The notes under the pieces: generated by a model
Seen by the model: only the letters and a program-made list of their open reading frames with translations
Database searches by the model: none
Told to the model about the DNA's origin: nothing
Shown here: positions 51,102-61,445 of the stretch, one piece after another
Numbering within the stretch: the stretch's first letter is position 1
How the letters are laid out: every line of letters begins with the position of its first letter
Program-made: the position numbers and the translations under genes
Source of the DNA: Paenibacillus taichungensis
GTDB lineage: Bacteria; Bacillota; Bacilli; Paenibacillales; Paenibacillaceae
Assembly (NCBI RefSeq): GCF_013359905.1
Contig: NZ_JABMCC010000101.1
Coordinates: 1 to 64,000, forward strand
Length of the DNA stretch: 64,000 nt
Reading direction: 5' to 3'

Positions 51102-52748
51102 ATGACAGAAGCCCTGCTGAACAAGCTGCGGCAGATCTCGATCCACGATCATGTGCAGCCAGGTAAACCGGAGGATCAAAAGTTAATACAGGAATGGCAG
51201 GCGTCGGGTGTTCGATTCGCGGCATCCGGCGGACGTTTGGAAGCGACTTATTATTCCGCATTGGAGAAGTTACTGACTTGCATTGTGCCCCTGAACGGCA
51301 GTGAGCCCATTCTTCAGGAAGGTGGCATCTATCTGGGCTGCTGGCTGGAGAGTACGGGCACCATTAATGCGGAGCTGCTGTCACGTCTGATTCCTTCCGT
51401 ATCGGAAACGACCTATCTAGCTTTTGCCCGACACCAAAGAGAAGATGGATTGCTGCCTTATAAGCTAACGGAGAACGGTCCTTCCTTTCGTCAGATTCAG
51501 CTCGTTACACCATTGGCACGAAGCGTATGGAACCACTACCAACTTCATGGAAAGAACCGCTCCTTCCTGAAGACCATGTACAAGGCAATGGTACAATACG
51601 ACGAATGGATTGCAACGTATCGTAATACCCGAGGGAAAGGCTGTGTGGAGGCATTTAGCACCTTTGATACCGGGCATGATCAGTCCCCCCGGTTCTGGCA
51701 TGTCCCGGATACACCTTATATGAATGATGCTGCGTCCTACCATCCGGACTCTCCGGTCCTGCCTTTTTTGGCACCAGACTTAACCGCCAATATATATTGC
51801 CAGCGCATGTATTTATCCCAAATGGCTGAGGAACTTGGGGAGTCTAGTGGTGATTGGAAAGCAAAAGCTGAAACCAGTCTCGAAAGTCTCTTCCGCTACT
51901 GTTATGACGAAGAGGATATGTTCTTCTACGACCGGGATCGCAACGACGAATTCGTCAGGGTACAGTCCGATGTGCTGCTGCGCGTGATGGCCTGCGAGGT
52001 GGGCGACCGTAAATTGTTTGATAACATGCTGCGCAGGTATTTGCTGAACACAAGCAAGTTTTTCGCCAAATACCCGTTTACCTCCATGTCGATGGATGAT
52101 CCAAGGTTCGATCCGTTCTCCTCTTATAACAGTTGGGGTGGAGCATCCAATTTCCTGAGTCTGATCCGTGCACCACATGCATTTGAATATCACCATCGCT
52201 ATGTGGAATTGACCTGGGTGATGCAACCCATCTTGTCGTCCCTTTCCAAAGCAACGCGCTTTCCGCAGGCTTTAAGTCCATGGACCGGGGAGGAAGGTTT
52301 TACCGAAACCTATTCCCCCTCCATTCTTTGCCTGCTTGATTATGTGGAACGGTTATGCGGCATCATGCCGGTTGGATCGGATCAACTGTGGTTTACCGGT
52401 CTTCTCCCCATCGACATGGATCATGGCGAAGAAGTAGCTGGTCATACGGCGTACAGCCGCACGATGAATGGACTGCATTTTGAATTGGTGAACACGCCAG
52501 AACGGGTAACTGTATATCAGGATGGTAAGGTTTTTATGGAAGGACCAGCGGGAATTCGATTAATTACGGATCGTAGTGGACATTTGGAAGGCATCATCGG
52601 AATGAGCGTGCGCACGATTGAAGGTGAACTGATCTATCGAGGAAAATCCATTCCGTTTCGAATCAAAGGAAATGAACTCCAGCGATATATTGAGGGAAAG
52701 TTGAAAACAGAACGGGATATTGGCATCATCTTTCCTTCTTATTGCTAG
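51102..52748 (+). CDS. (alpha/alpha)6-barrel glycoside hydrolase-like protein (MGH1/GH63-like)
   Basis: Cytoplasmic protein of 548 residues with the helical-barrel pattern of GH63/GH37-type glycosidases. Marks are YYSALEKLLTC and QEGGIYLGCWLES near the N-terminus, FARHQREDGLLPYKL, the STFDTGHDQSPRFW block (candidate acidic residues), and FSSYNSWGGASNF with TWVMQPILSSLSKA. The C-terminal ~100 residues are a small beta domain. No signal peptide is present. It begins 23 nt after the binding-protein gene with AAGGAGG, so it is the last gene of the sugar operon and probably degrades the imported glycan. The exact family and substrate are open. Confidence 0.8.
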   Translation: MTEALLNKLRQISIHDHVQPGKPEDQKLIQEWQASGVRFAASGGRLEATYYSALEKLLTCIVPLNGSEPILQEGGIYLGCWLESTGTINAELLSRLIPSVSETTYLAFARHQREDGLLPYKLTENGPSFRQIQLVTPLARSVWNHYQLHGKNRSFLKTMYKAMVQYDEWIATYRNTRGKGCVEAFSTFDTGHDQSPRFWHVPDTPYMNDAASYHPDSPVLPFLAPDLTANIYCQRMYLSQMAEELGESSGDWKAKAETSLESLFRYCYDEEDMFFYDRDRNDEFVRVQSDVLLRVMACEVGDRKLFDNMLRRYLLNTSKFFAKYPFTSMSMDDPRFDPFSSYNSWGGASNFLSLIRAPHAFEYHHRYVELTWVMQPILSSLSKATRFPQALSPWTGEEGFTETYSPSILCLLDYVERLCGIMPVGSDQLWFTGLLPIDMDHGEEVAGHTAYSRTMNGLHFELVNTPERVTVYQDGKVFMEGPAGIRLITDRSGHLEGIIGMSVRTIEGELIYRGKSIPFRIKGNELQRYIEGKLKTERDIGIIFPSYC

Positions 52749-52817
52749 TGAGTTAAAAAAGTATCCTTTCTACAGGAGCATTAATCAGGCCCATTTGCCG
52801 ATATAGAGTTCAACAGC

Positions 52818-52862
52818 AAAAGCGCAAGTAGCAGGAGGAAATCCCCTGTACTTGCGCTTTTA
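52818..52862. terminator. Bidirectional terminator at the end of the sugar operon
   Basis: A stem of about 14 bp (AGCGCAAGTA arm with TACTTGCGCT, plus CAGG/CCTG) with A- and T-runs on either side lies between convergent genes. Confidence 0.9.
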
Positions 52863-52952
52863 CAATTTAATATCGTATGGACTGTCCACGACGGATGAAG
52901 AGAAGTTAACTTTGAAGACTCCCTTTATTTATACGAGAAAGCCAACATTTTC

Positions 52953-53297
52953 TTATGCTTTCCGCTCCCACGCAGGGTGGCGATAGAACTCAATCGTATC
53001 TATATAATTCACCGTGTACTTCTGTTCAACATCCGACAGCTCCAGCAGCTTTCTGTCCATTTTTTTCAAACCCATGACCACATCATGTCGGAGAAGGTCC
53101 ATTGCGATTTTGCCTACAAAGCCGCCTTCCATCTCTTTATGTTTATTCCGAAATTCTTCATTATAGATCAGTTCCGGTGTAAACGATGCTTCTACAAATG
53201 CGTTAACAAGCGTAAGCTCATTACCCTCCATCTGTACCGCGATATAATAGTTGCCACGTTCATCGCGAATGAGGTCTTTATACATTTCCACGTCCAT
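52953..53297 (-). CDS. Hypothetical cytoplasmic protein (114 aa)
   Basis: Not recognised. The protein begins MDVEMYKDLIRDERGNYYIAV, has mixed alpha/beta character with no membrane or signal segment, and ends with a DTIEFYRHPAWERKA tail. The ATG at 53297 has GGGAG 8 nt upstream; a GTG three codons earlier lacks a site. It is divergent from the 132-residue gene at 53418. Confidence 0.72.
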   Translation of the reverse strand: MDVEMYKDLIRDERGNYYIAVQMEGNELTLVNAFVEASFTPELIYNEEFRNKHKEMEGGFVGKIAMDLLRHDVVMGLKKMDRKLLELSDVEQKYTVNYIDTIEFYRHPAWERKA

Positions 53298-53417
53298 CTG
53301 AATCACTCCCTATATCTTAAGTTGTACCTTATCATGAGTAACATGGGCGCCATTTTGCTCACCTCTTGCCCTCGTCCATTCATATAGTAGGTATAAATGG
53401 CGAACGGAGGATTGCTT

Positions 53418-53816
53418 ATGAATTGGCACCAACTTCATACAGGAAAAACACTTCAGCAGCGTCTGGCCGAGTTCCAGGGACATCTGGCAGAACTGAATGC
53501 TCCATTGTCTGGTCTGGAACCTGGAATAATTAGAAAAGTATATCCGCGCAATTTCATCAAAGTTAATCGGCAGTTATTTATTCCACTCAGCTTGTTTTCC
53601 ATTCGTGTATTTGATGTACCACGAGCACGGCGAGGCATACGGGTAGGCATCCGCACGGTATTCCCATCTCGAAATGCATTTAACAATATCCGACTTGTTG
53701 GTGTTGGACTGGATTACATTGAGCTGCAGGGAAAGGGTAAATTCTCCTCACGTATTCTCTTTCCGCTAACTCAGGTCGAATCGATCTATCGCCCAACGAA
53801 TAAAAAGAAGAAATAA
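53418..53816 (+). CDS. Hypothetical basic protein (132 aa)
   Basis: Not recognised. It is rich in Arg/Lys in the centre (VPRARRGIRVGIRTVFPSR) and at the C-terminus (RPTNKKKK) and mostly beta-strand-like in the second half (VGVGLDYIELQGKGKFSSRILFPLTQVESIY). The start has GGAGG 7 nt upstream. The basic character suggests a nucleic-acid or cell-envelope partner, but nothing confirms it. Confidence 0.72.
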   Translation: MNWHQLHTGKTLQQRLAEFQGHLAELNAPLSGLEPGIIRKVYPRNFIKVNRQLFIPLSLFSIRVFDVPRARRGIRVGIRTVFPSRNAFNNIRLVGVGLDYIELQGKGKFSSRILFPLTQVESIYRPTNKKKK

Positions 53817-53973
53817 TGAGACCAGACTTCGCTGAATTCATATCTGTCTGTACTTGCAATCTTGATTAAAGAACGATCCATACCCTGGATCTATCCCATG
53901 TCATGATATGCATATTTCTCTTCCCTAGTATAACTCATAGGTGCATTAGTCTGCTCGGATATTGTGCCATAGC

Positions 53974-54012
53974 AAAAAGCGGTGAGCACAGGATCCTTCT
54001 GTGTCTCACCGC
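53974..54012 (-). terminator. Terminator of the CYP102-type gene
   Basis: A 13-bp stem with one bulge (GCGGTGAG arm with CTCACCGC, plus CACAG/CTGTG) is followed by five Ts on the minus strand. Confidence 0.9.
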
Positions 54013-54051
54013 GTAGATGCCTATCAATGATTGAAATCAGGAACGTATCAC

Positions 54052-57000
54052 TCAGATACCTGTCCACACATCTTTGGCATAACGACCTTCCTGCTGCAAA
54101 CGTTCTAACCACGCATCGGCTTGCTCCGTGGAGTTGCCGCTGACATCAGCGTACGCTTTCTTGAGTGTTGCTTCAACATCAGGTGCCATCTTGCTGCCAT
54201 CGCCGCAAACATACAGATGTCCACCCTGCTCAAGCAGAGGAATCAATTTGTGGGTATCATCTCTCATTAGATGCTGCACGTAACATTTCTCTTCCCCGTC
54301 CACACGGGAGAAAGCGGTATGAAGCTGGACAAGCCCCTCTTGTTCGGCTGTTTCGAGTTCATTTTTATACAAATAGTCATGTTCAGGGTTGCGACATCCA
54401 AAATACAGATGGGCCTCGCCAACCTGCTGACCTTTTTCCTTCAATACACGTCTTGCCTGCAGGAAACCACGGAATGGAGCTACGCCCGTCCCCGGACCAA
54501 CCATAATAATTGGAGCCTCTGCATTTTCTGGTAGTTCGAACCCGGACTCAGGCGTACGTATGAACATGACTACCTCTTCACCAGGCTTCAAGTTTGATAG
54601 ATAGTTAGACGCTATGCCTTTATATTCTCCCTGACCACTCCACGCCGGAGCACGCACTACACTGACGGTTATGCTGGCCTGTTCAGGCTGCACTCGTGGT
54701 GAACTGGATATTGAATAATATCGGGCTTTCAGGGAAGGCAGCAGTTCCAAGAACCGTTCGAAAGGCAGCTCACATGCTTCGTATTTCACCAAATAATCCA
54801 GCATGGATATACGTTTCTTACGTACTTCTTCCATGTATACAGACTCATCAAGAAGCGCTTCGAGCTCCTTCTTATGCGGTGGACATACCGTGTACGCCGC
54901 GAGTTCCCTCAGTTGGGCCCGAGTTGCCGCTTCCTGAAGCTCGACACTGTGACTGAGCAGATCGACCAGATTAACCGGTTGGTGCAATGGCAGATGAGCT
55001 GCACTGCGACCTGATGCATCCAGAACCAGATGTTCCGTACCTGTGAATCCATATCGTTTCAATACTCGTTCTACGAGCTCAGACGGGTTCTGCGGTAAAA
55101 TGCCCAGGTGATCGCCTTCCTTATACGTTGCGCCTTCAGGCAGTTTAATCTCCAGATGACGTGTGCTTCGTTCACTGCCCGCATCATGAAGTTCCCGATT
55201 CTCAAGCACTTCAGCAACATGTGCATCATACGTATCCGCGAGCGGCGTTACTGCCAGTCCGCTGACAAACTGTACTGACAAGGAACTGCGCTCACTACCT
55301 GAGCTTGTGTTCAACTTGAGGCCCAGAGTTCGTGCCAGATCCGGCCATAGTTGCTCAGTCCAGTCTCCAACCTGTTTCTCAAAGTCCCCGCTAGCATCAC
55401 TTTCTCCGATGGGTGATAACCGTTCTGCTCCTTTAGAAGATAGCTGCTCATCAATCAAACGTGGGATACGCTGGTACGTGCTGGCCCAGTTGTGATCCCC
55501 ACATCCGAGAACAGAGAATCGAACGCCTTGGAATTCCCCTGCATCCGCATGTTCAATCCATTCAACAAAATCCTTGGCATTGCTTGGTGGCTGACCATTG
55601 TAGGATGCACTCACAATGATGACGACGCCTTCCTTCGGAAGTTTGCCTACACGATCATCCAGGGTAGCCACCTCGCTACGGAAGCCCTGATATCTTGCGG
55701 TATCTGCGATTTCACGCGCAATGCCTTCCGCAGTCCCGAGATTGGATCCATACAGGACGAGCATCGGGGTATGATGGGCATTTGCTGTATCCGGCTCTTG
55801 TCGTTTGGCAACCGGAGTCGGTTCCTCCACGGCAACACCCGGAACAGCCATGACCGGTTGACCTCCGCGTGCACGAACACGAATCGTGAAGTTATCGGGT
55901 TTGAGCGTCAACGTTTCTTTCACTTTCAACTGATAGTCCGCATGATCGATGAATTCAAAATGCTTCAGGACCATACCTAGCACAAGCGTTGCTTCCTGAA
56001 GGGCGAACTGCTGGCCAATGCAGGCCCGCTGACCATTACCAAACGGTTTATAGGCATCATGTGGCACCTTGCTCGGATCTTCGAACCGTTCCGGACGGAA
56101 TGCCTCGACATCGTCACCCCATGCTTCGCGGTCCCGATGCAGCTTGGGAATGAGCACACTGACACTATCCCCTTTTTGCAAAGGATATTTCCCGTCCAGA
56201 AGAAGGTCTTTCTTCGCGTATAAGGAGAATGCTGGAGCCGTTGGCCACAACCGCAATGCTTCGTTCAAAACCATGCGAACATATTTCAGATTGCGGACCT
56301 GATTGTATGTTGGAACCGGATCTTTTAGAATCTGATCTGCTTCAGCTTGAGCCTTGGCGAGTGTATCCGGATTTTTCATTAAATAATAGATGGCAAAGGA
56401 CAACAAGCCACTCGTCGTCTCATGTCCAGCAATCAGGAAGGTGATGATCTGGTAACGGATATTTTCATCGTCCAGCGTTTCCCCGGTTTCCGGGTCCTTG
56501 CCACTAAGCATGTGGGATAACAGATCGTCCGCCCCTTCCTGGGGCTGCTCCTTACGCTCCGCAATAATATGATCCACTAGTGAGTACATCGAACGGATAT
56601 CCTGCTCAAACTGTTTCTTTTTGGTGATCATCAGCTTGTCTTGCAGACGCAAACGCTGCAACGAACTCATCGATTCGTCCAACGCTCGAACCATACTAGT
56701 AATGAAGGGATGCGGTTCTTCCCGGTAAAAGCTGTTAAATCGGTAGTTGAATCCGCACAATCCAATCGTATCCAGGGTGAGACGAGTCATATCATCAGGT
56801 ACGTTAACCGTCTCATCCGGGTTTAATCTGGACCACTTCTGCACGAGCTGTACAGCGAGATCAATCATTTTGTTGTGATATCCCTGCATCGCACGCTGGC
56901 TAAAGCTGGGCAGCAACACATTGTGAGCTTTTTTCCAATTCGGTTCTTGAGTCCAACTCGTAAACAGGCCATCTCCGGCAAATGCACGTACCTTCTCCAG

Positions 57001-57225
57001 CGGTGCCCATACACGTTTATCGAATTTGGATTCGTCGGTAACCTCAGCTACCAGTTTATGACCTGAAATATACAATTCACTTCGGCCAGGATAATCCATT
57101 CGAAAAATGGGGCCATACTCTTCAGCGAGTTTCACTAGGGATTGTACAGGCTCATCGGTGTTTAACTGTGGTAAGTTTCCTAAAGGTCCAAAAGTTTTGG
57201 GTTGGGGAACTGAAATTTGCGCCAT
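54052..57225 (-). CDS. Bifunctional cytochrome P450/NADPH-P450 reductase, CYP102 type
   Basis: Self-sufficient fatty-acid hydroxylase of 1057 residues, the length of Bacillus CYP102A1 (BM3). Residues 1-470 form the P450 domain: I-helix [12 protein letters not shown], the ExxR motif NEALRLWP and the haem loop [10 protein letters not shown] (Cys near 402). A linker leads to an FMN-binding flavodoxin domain ([14 protein letters not shown]) and a FAD/NADPH reductase domain ([36 protein letters not shown]). It oxidises fatty acids at subterminal carbons with NADPH and O2. The start at 57225 has GGAG 8 nt upstream; GTG at 57234 lacks a site. A TetR-type repressor gene usually adjacent in Bacillus is absent, but a palindrome lies upstream. 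Confidence 0.96.
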   Translation of the reverse strand: MAQISVPQPKTFGPLGNLPQLNTDEPVQSLVKLAEEYGPIFRMDYPGRSELYISGHKLVAEVTDESKFDKRVWAPLEKVRAFAGDGLFTSWTQEPNWKKAHNVLLPSFSQRAMQGYHNKMIDLAVQLVQKWSRLNPDETVNVPDDMTRLTLDTIGLCGFNYRFNSFYREEPHPFITSMVRALDESMSSLQRLRLQDKLMITKKKQFEQDIRSMYSLVDHIIAERKEQPQEGADDLLSHMLSGKDPETGETLDDENIRYQIITFLIAGHETTSGLLSFAIYYLMKNPDTLAKAQAEADQILKDPVPTYNQVRNLKYVRMVLNEALRLWPTAPAFSLYAKKDLLLDGKYPLQKGDSVSVLIPKLHRDREAWGDDVEAFRPERFEDPSKVPHDAYKPFGNGQRACIGQQFALQEATLVLGMVLKHFEFIDHADYQLKVKETLTLKPDNFTIRVRARGGQPVMAVPGVAVEEPTPVAKRQEPDTANAHHTPMLVLYGSNLGTAEGIAREIADTARYQGFRSEVATLDDRVGKLPKEGVVIIVSASYNGQPPSNAKDFVEWIEHADAGEFQGVRFSVLGCGDHNWASTYQRIPRLIDEQLSSKGAERLSPIGESDASGDFEKQVGDWTEQLWPDLARTLGLKLNTSSGSERSSLSVQFVSGLAVTPLADTYDAHVAEVLENRELHDAGSERSTRHLEIKLPEGATYKEGDHLGILPQNPSELVERVLKRYGFTGTEHLVLDASGRSAAHLPLHQPVNLVDLLSHSVELQEAATRAQLRELAAYTVCPPHKKELEALLDESVYMEEVRKKRISMLDYLVKYEACELPFERFLELLPSLKARYYSISSSPRVQPEQASITVSVVRAPAWSGQGEYKGIASNYLSNLKPGEEVVMFIRTPESGFELPENAEAPIIMVGPGTGVAPFRGFLQARRVLKEKGQQVGEAHLYFGCRNPEHDYLYKNELETAEQEGLVQLHTAFSRVDGEEKCYVQHLMRDDTHKLIPLLEQGGHLYVCGDGSKMAPDVEATLKKAYADVSGNSTEQADAWLERLQQEGRYAKDVWTGI

Positions 57226-57368
57226 AATACTCACTCCTCTTCCAAGTGTTACGTTCGACTAAAAAATAATACCTTCGTTCAACTACGACTTCAGATCAAC
57301 AGACATGACTACATTTTCTGCAAATTTTCATATTTCATCCAGATAACCTGAAAATCATACCGGAACCG

Positions 57369-57395
57369 ACTGACCAAAATGGTATATTGGTCAGT
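57369..57395. promoter_or_regulatory. 27-bp operator-like palindrome upstream of the CYP102 gene
   Basis: Two perfect 9-bp inverted arms, ACTGACCAA (57369-57377) and TTGGTCAGT (57387-57395), flank a 9-bp centre. The size fits a TetR/FatR-type or other dimeric repressor site. It lies 144 nt upstream of the start codon. Confidence 0.65.
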
Positions 57396-57604
57396 TTAGA
57401 TTAAAAAAAATGGGCTCCTTCGTTATCTTTCTTTTACCCTAACATTTCCAGTCCTAATCTTCAACAGTCTCAAAGTCTTAGGACCAATGGGTATCCATCC
57501 AAATTGGCATGAGTAAATTTCCCCTTTGGTCCATTAAAATAGAGAATATTTTGCTCTGAACGAACACTAGAATTTTGAAGATACACAGTTCGCTCAAACT
57601 CAAA
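57396..57604. other. Intergenic stretch between glutathione peroxidase and CYP102 control region
   Basis: With the palindrome and CYP102 leader this makes a gap of about 380 nt. No coding frame, strong hairpin or further repeat was recognised. No terminator for the peroxidase gene is visible apart from AT-rich sequence. Confidence 0.45.
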
Positions 57605-58159
57605 CTAGGCCTGTCTCAGCAAATCCCGAATCGCGGACTCCATCTCTTTCGGTGTAACCGTAGTCTCATAGCGACCACTCACTTCCCCTGTTCGATCAAT
57701 CAGAAACTTGGTGAAATTCCATTTGATCCCGTCTCCCCGGTATAATTCGGGATGTTTCTCCTTGAGGAACTGATTCATCCACCGACCTTCTTCCGATTCC
57801 ATATCATAACCCTCATATGGGACTGTTTCGACCAGATCGCGAAACAAAGGATGTATGAATGGTCCGGTAACCTCGATCTTCTCAGAAATCGGAAAGGAAA
57901 TATGAAAATGATTCCTGCAATACTGAGCTATCTCATCATTACTGCCCGGTTCCTTGTGATTAAACTGATCACAGGGAAACGCCAGGATCTCCAGCCCTTG
58001 ATCACGATACTGCTCATACAAGTGCTGAAGTTCCGTAAATTGTCGAGAGTAACTGCACTTGCTGGCTGTATTCACAATAAGCAGTACTTTCCCTCTCAAA
58101 ACAGATAAATCACCCGTACCTCCATCCATGAATGGAACCGGATAGTTAAATATACTCAT
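57605..58159 (-). CDS. Glutathione peroxidase-family thiol peroxidase
   Basis: Peroxidase of 184 residues (BsaA/Gpx family) that reduces hydroperoxides, in Bacillales most likely with thioredoxin or bacillithiol rather than glutathione. The catalytic tetrad is visible: Cys in NTASKCSYS, Gln in FPCDQF, and Trp plus Asn in IKWNFTKFLID. The catalytic residue is Cys, not selenocysteine. It reads from an ATG with a GGAGG site. It lies upstream of, and in the same direction as, the P450 gene but 380 nt away. Confidence 0.94.
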   Translation of the reverse strand: MSIFNYPVPFMDGGTGDLSVLRGKVLLIVNTASKCSYSRQFTELQHLYEQYRDQGLEILAFPCDQFNHKEPGSNDEIAQYCRNHFHISFPISEKIEVTGPFIHPLFRDLVETVPYEGYDMESEEGRWMNQFLKEKHPELYRGDGIKWNFTKFLIDRTGEVSGRYETTVTPKEMESAIRDLLRQA

Positions 58160-58345
58160 TCATAACGCCTCCTTGGTCGGTTCTCACTTGAACCCTCTCT
58201 TGAAATGGATTATACGCCGCTTCTATTGATAGGTTAAATATATAATGATTATAATATTAATAGTTTTTATATATAAATCATCTTGTCTGCTGCCATATGA
58301 TTATATGGCTCATTATCCCTTTTATAATGGACATACTAGAAATAG

Positions 58346-58388
58346 AAAAAACTGCCCTTCGCAGATAAAAAGCTGCTTTTTGGACAGT
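58346..58388 (-). terminator. Terminator of the lut operon
   Basis: ACTGtCC/GGGCAGT outer stem with an inner AAAAAGC/GCTTTTT helix, followed by six Ts on the minus strand, 33 nt past the lutC stop. Confidence 0.8.
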
Positions 58389-58420
58389 CATTCGTTAAAG
58401 TTGTGCATTTCGAAATGTAG

Positions 58421-59146
58421 CTAACCCATAATAAGACCATATACAATCCCCGGCCCATGAACACCAATCGTCAAATCATTTTCAATATCAGAAGAACGAC
58501 TAGGACCGGAAATAAAATGTATGCCTGCCGGAAGATTCTCTCTTCCCGCTTCATCGAATCGATCAAGCGTTTCACCAAGTCTGGTGTAGAGCCGTTCAAC
58601 TGGAATAATAATGATGAGTACGGTGGGCAATAGACTCACTGAGCGTCCCTTTTCTGGCGAAGAAAGCACAGTGACGGAACCCGTATATGCTGTGGCATAA
58701 TCCGCCATTACTACACCGATATCTGCCTCGGCTGCCCGTGCCTTCCAGTTCTCCTCTGCTTGGCTGTTCCATACAGAAATCTGCACATCGGGAAGTTGCT
58801 CTTCCAATCCAAGATCCGTCAGCGCCTGTTCATTCTGACGTATGATATATTTCGCACTCAATTCATGAGATTTATTAGCGATAAAGTCTGAAGCTTCGCC
58901 AATGTCTCTTACCCGCGCAATATGAGCACCTACACTCACAAAATTATCGGTGAATGCCTGTATGCGCTTATCTATGTCCCACTCCAAATCCGTCCAGAAT
59001 GCGGGTGCACCGCGAAAAGGTTGAGTCGGAGCATGTGTCTGCCGTGGTCTTCTCAATTTGGACGCAATGTCATTCATAAAGTGCTCCTGCTTCGCACGAG
59101 ACTTTTTCTCCAATTGCTCCAGCCATTCCTGATGTTCAGTGTTCAT
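58421..59146 (-). CDS. lutC: L-lactate utilization protein LutC (LUD domain)
   Basis: Third subunit of the LutABC complex that oxidises L-lactate to pyruvate, 241 residues. The LUD (DUF162) fold shows GVVMADYATAYTGSVTVLSS, SVSLLPTVLIIIIPVERLYTRLGE and the ending ISGPSRSSDIENDLTIGVHGPG. The ATG at 59146 overlaps the end of lutB by 11 nt and has a GGGGGG site upstream. Confidence 0.95.
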   Translation of the reverse strand: MNTEHQEWLEQLEKKSRAKQEHFMNDIASKLRRPRQTHAPTQPFRGAPAFWTDLEWDIDKRIQAFTDNFVSVGAHIARVRDIGEASDFIANKSHELSAKYIIRQNEQALTDLGLEEQLPDVQISVWNSQAEENWKARAAEADIGVVMADYATAYTGSVTVLSSPEKGRSVSLLPTVLIIIIPVERLYTRLGETLDRFDEAGRENLPAGIHFISGPSRSSDIENDLTIGVHGPGIVYGLIMG

Positions 59147-60653
59147 GTTGACCACCACCCCCCTCGCGCTCACGCAGAATCTGTTCCATTCGATCCCGAA
59201 CGGAAGAATCCATCTCTTTCTTGTCTTGATTCAGCTCCTGATCCAGCTTGTTCCATTGCTGCCGGAAGGAACGCTTCGCGAGGCTTGGCGCAACCCGATA
59301 GCTGTTCCAGCCTTTGAGGGGCCCAAGTTTAAGTGAAATTTCGTTATTCCGTACAACGGCTTTCTGACCAATCTGTCCGAGACGTATAGCCGCTCCGAAT
59401 CGTTTAGAATTGGATACAACCGCTGCAAAACCTTTCATGCCAGCGCTCTCAAGCTTATTGCCATGGCCCTCTTCCACCTTGCGTCTGCGTAAATATACGA
59501 GCATATCATGTAGCGGAATTTTGACCGGACAGGCTTCATAACAGGCTCCGCACAGACTGGAAGCACCCGCGATGTCGTTCCATTCATCGATGTTGCCATT
59601 CAGTGCAGGTGTAAGTACCGCTCCAATCGGTCCACTGTAGGTTCCACCATAGGCATGCCCGCCGATATGACGATATACCGGACAAGCGTTCAGACATGCC
59701 CCGCAGCGAATACAGTTCAACAGCTCCTGAAACTCGGGATCACCCAACTGAAGTGAACGTCCATTATCCACGATAATAATGTGCATTTCATCTGGCCCGT
59801 CCCCGTCTTCTGTTCGGCGAGGGCCGGTTATACCTGACATATACATCGTCAATTTTTGACCTGTCGCGGAGCGTGGCAGTAAGGTTGCCATCACCTCCAG
59901 ATCCGTCCAGGATGGAATGATACGCTCCATGCCCATTAAGGTAATCTGTGTTTTTGGCACGGTGGATACCATGCGGGCATTGCCTTCATTTTCAAATAGA
60001 ACCATGGAACCCGTCTCCGCAATCGCAAAATTGCAGCCGGTCATGCCAATATCTGCTTCAAGGAACTTCTCACGCAGCTTTTTGCGTACAAATCCGGCAA
60101 GTACGGTGGTGTCCGGTTCCAGAATTTCTCCCGCTTCCTTGGATAACAGGTCCGCAATCTGGTAACGGTTTTTGTGAATAGCCGGAATGACGATATGAGA
60201 TGGGGCTTCACCCGCCAATTGAATGATATACTCACCCAGATCGGTCTCTATTGCTTCAATACCTGCGGATTCCAATACATGGTTGAGATGCACTTCCTCG
60301 GACACCATGGACTTGGATTTTACCACGGTAGAAGCCTGCTTGTGAGCCGCAATATCAAGTGCAATCGCTGCTGCCTCTACCGAATTATCGGCAAAATGAA
60401 TATGAACTCCATTGGCACGTGCATTATTGACAAATTCATTCAGGTAATAATCCAGATGTGCGATCGTATGCAGACGAATCTGACGTCCACGTTCGCGCCA
60501 TTCTTCCCAGTTGCCATGTTCTTCGGATGCGGACTTCTTGCCATTACGCAATCGCTCTGTCGTAAATTTGACGGCTTTCCGCAGGAAATCATCATTCAAA
60601 GCCAATTCTGCACGTTCTTTGACGGTAACATTCATTACACCGGGTTGACTCAT
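59136..60653 (-). CDS. lutB: L-lactate utilization iron-sulfur protein LutB
   Basis: Iron-sulfur subunit of the L-lactate oxidising complex, 505 residues. The N-terminal LUD-like domain (KSKSMVSEEVHLNHVLESAGIEAIETDLGEYI; GSMVLFENEGNARM) is followed by two 4Fe-4S motifs, CIRCGACLNACPVY and CGACYEACPVKIP, and a C-terminal DUF3390-like tail. It overlaps lutA by 4 nt (ATGA) and lutC by 11 nt, so the three subunits are translated together. Confidence 0.96.
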   Translation of the reverse strand: MSQPGVMNVTVKERAELALNDDFLRKAVKFTTERLRNGKKSASEEHGNWEEWRERGRQIRLHTIAHLDYYLNEFVNNARANGVHIHFADNSVEAAAIALDIAAHKQASTVVKSKSMVSEEVHLNHVLESAGIEAIETDLGEYIIQLAGEAPSHIVIPAIHKNRYQIADLLSKEAGEILEPDTTVLAGFVRKKLREKFLEADIGMTGCNFAIAETGSMVLFENEGNARMVSTVPKTQITLMGMERIIPSWTDLEVMATLLPRSATGQKLTMYMSGITGPRRTEDGDGPDEMHIIIVDNGRSLQLGDPEFQELLNCIRCGACLNACPVYRHIGGHAYGGTYSGPIGAVLTPALNGNIDEWNDIAGASSLCGACYEACPVKIPLHDMLVYLRRRKVEEGHGNKLESAGMKGFAAVVSNSKRFGAAIRLGQIGQKAVVRNNEISLKLGPLKGWNSYRVAPSLAKRSFRQQWNKLDQELNQDKKEMDSSVRDRMEQILREREGGGGQHEH

Positions 60654-61378
60654 CCTGTTTGCACCCCCTCATACAGCAGTTCAGCCAAATGCATCACACG
60701 CACTGGTTCGTTCCGATACCGCAGGTTACCTGCGATATTCATTAGACAGGCCATATCCAGTCCTACTAATACTTCAGCTTCCGTCTCTTTGATATGATCT
60801 ACCTTTTCTGTGACCATGGCCCCAGATATATCCGGCATTTTGATCGCAAAGGTACCGCCAAAGCCGCAGCAGTCCTCTCCGTAAGGAAGGGGAACAAATT
60901 CCAAACCTTTTACTGCCGAAAGTAATGCCATAGGCTCATCCTTTACGCCTAACAAACGGCTGCCATGACAGGAGGGGTGGTATGTAACCTTATGCGGAAA
61001 ATGTGCACCCAAATCCGTGATGCCAAGCACCTGAACGAGAAACTGCGTGAATTCGTAGGCTTTGGCTTCCAAACGTTTAGCCTTCTCCAGCCATACAGGT
61101 TCATCGACAAACAGCTCGGGATAATGATGAATCATGTACGTACAGGAGCCCGAGGGACAGACGACAAAATCGCTGTCATCAAAGGCTTCCAGAATCGTTT
61201 TGGCGGCTACCCGTGTCTCATCCCAATACCCGCTGTTGTAGGAAGGCTGACCGCAGCAGGTCTGCACGGGCGGGAAATCCAACCGAACGCCATGAGCGGC
61301 GAGCAATCTCACCATGGCCTCCCCCACGCGGGGATATATGGCATCGCTGAGGCAGGTAATGAATAAGGAGACCTTCAT
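60650..61378 (-). CDS. lutA: L-lactate utilization Fe-S oxidoreductase LutA
   Basis: Subunit of 242 residues with two cysteine-rich CCG domains: PPVQTCCGQPSYNSG at about 35-50 and GEDCCGFGGTFAI at about 180-192. It begins MKVSLFITCLSDAIYPRVGEA, as LutA/YkgE proteins do. AGGAG lies 9 nt before the ATG. In Bacillus lutABC is under LutR/SinR; here a DeoR regulator and rhaB lie directly upstream in the same direction, 67 nt away. Confidence 0.95.
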   Translation of the reverse strand: MKVSLFITCLSDAIYPRVGEAMVRLLAAHGVRLDFPPVQTCCGQPSYNSGYWDETRVAAKTILEAFDDSDFVVCPSGSCTYMIHHYPELFVDEPVWLEKAKRLEAKAYEFTQFLVQVLGITDLGAHFPHKVTYHPSCHGSRLLGVKDEPMALLSAVKGLEFVPLPYGEDCCGFGGTFAIKMPDISGAMVTEKVDHIKETEAEVLVGLDMACLMNIAGNLRYRNEPVRVMHLAELLYEGVQTG

Positions 61379-61445
61379 GATTACACGCTCCTATAACTGA
61401 TGAATTGTTGTTATAACGCTTATAAGTATCGAGTACCGTATTGTT

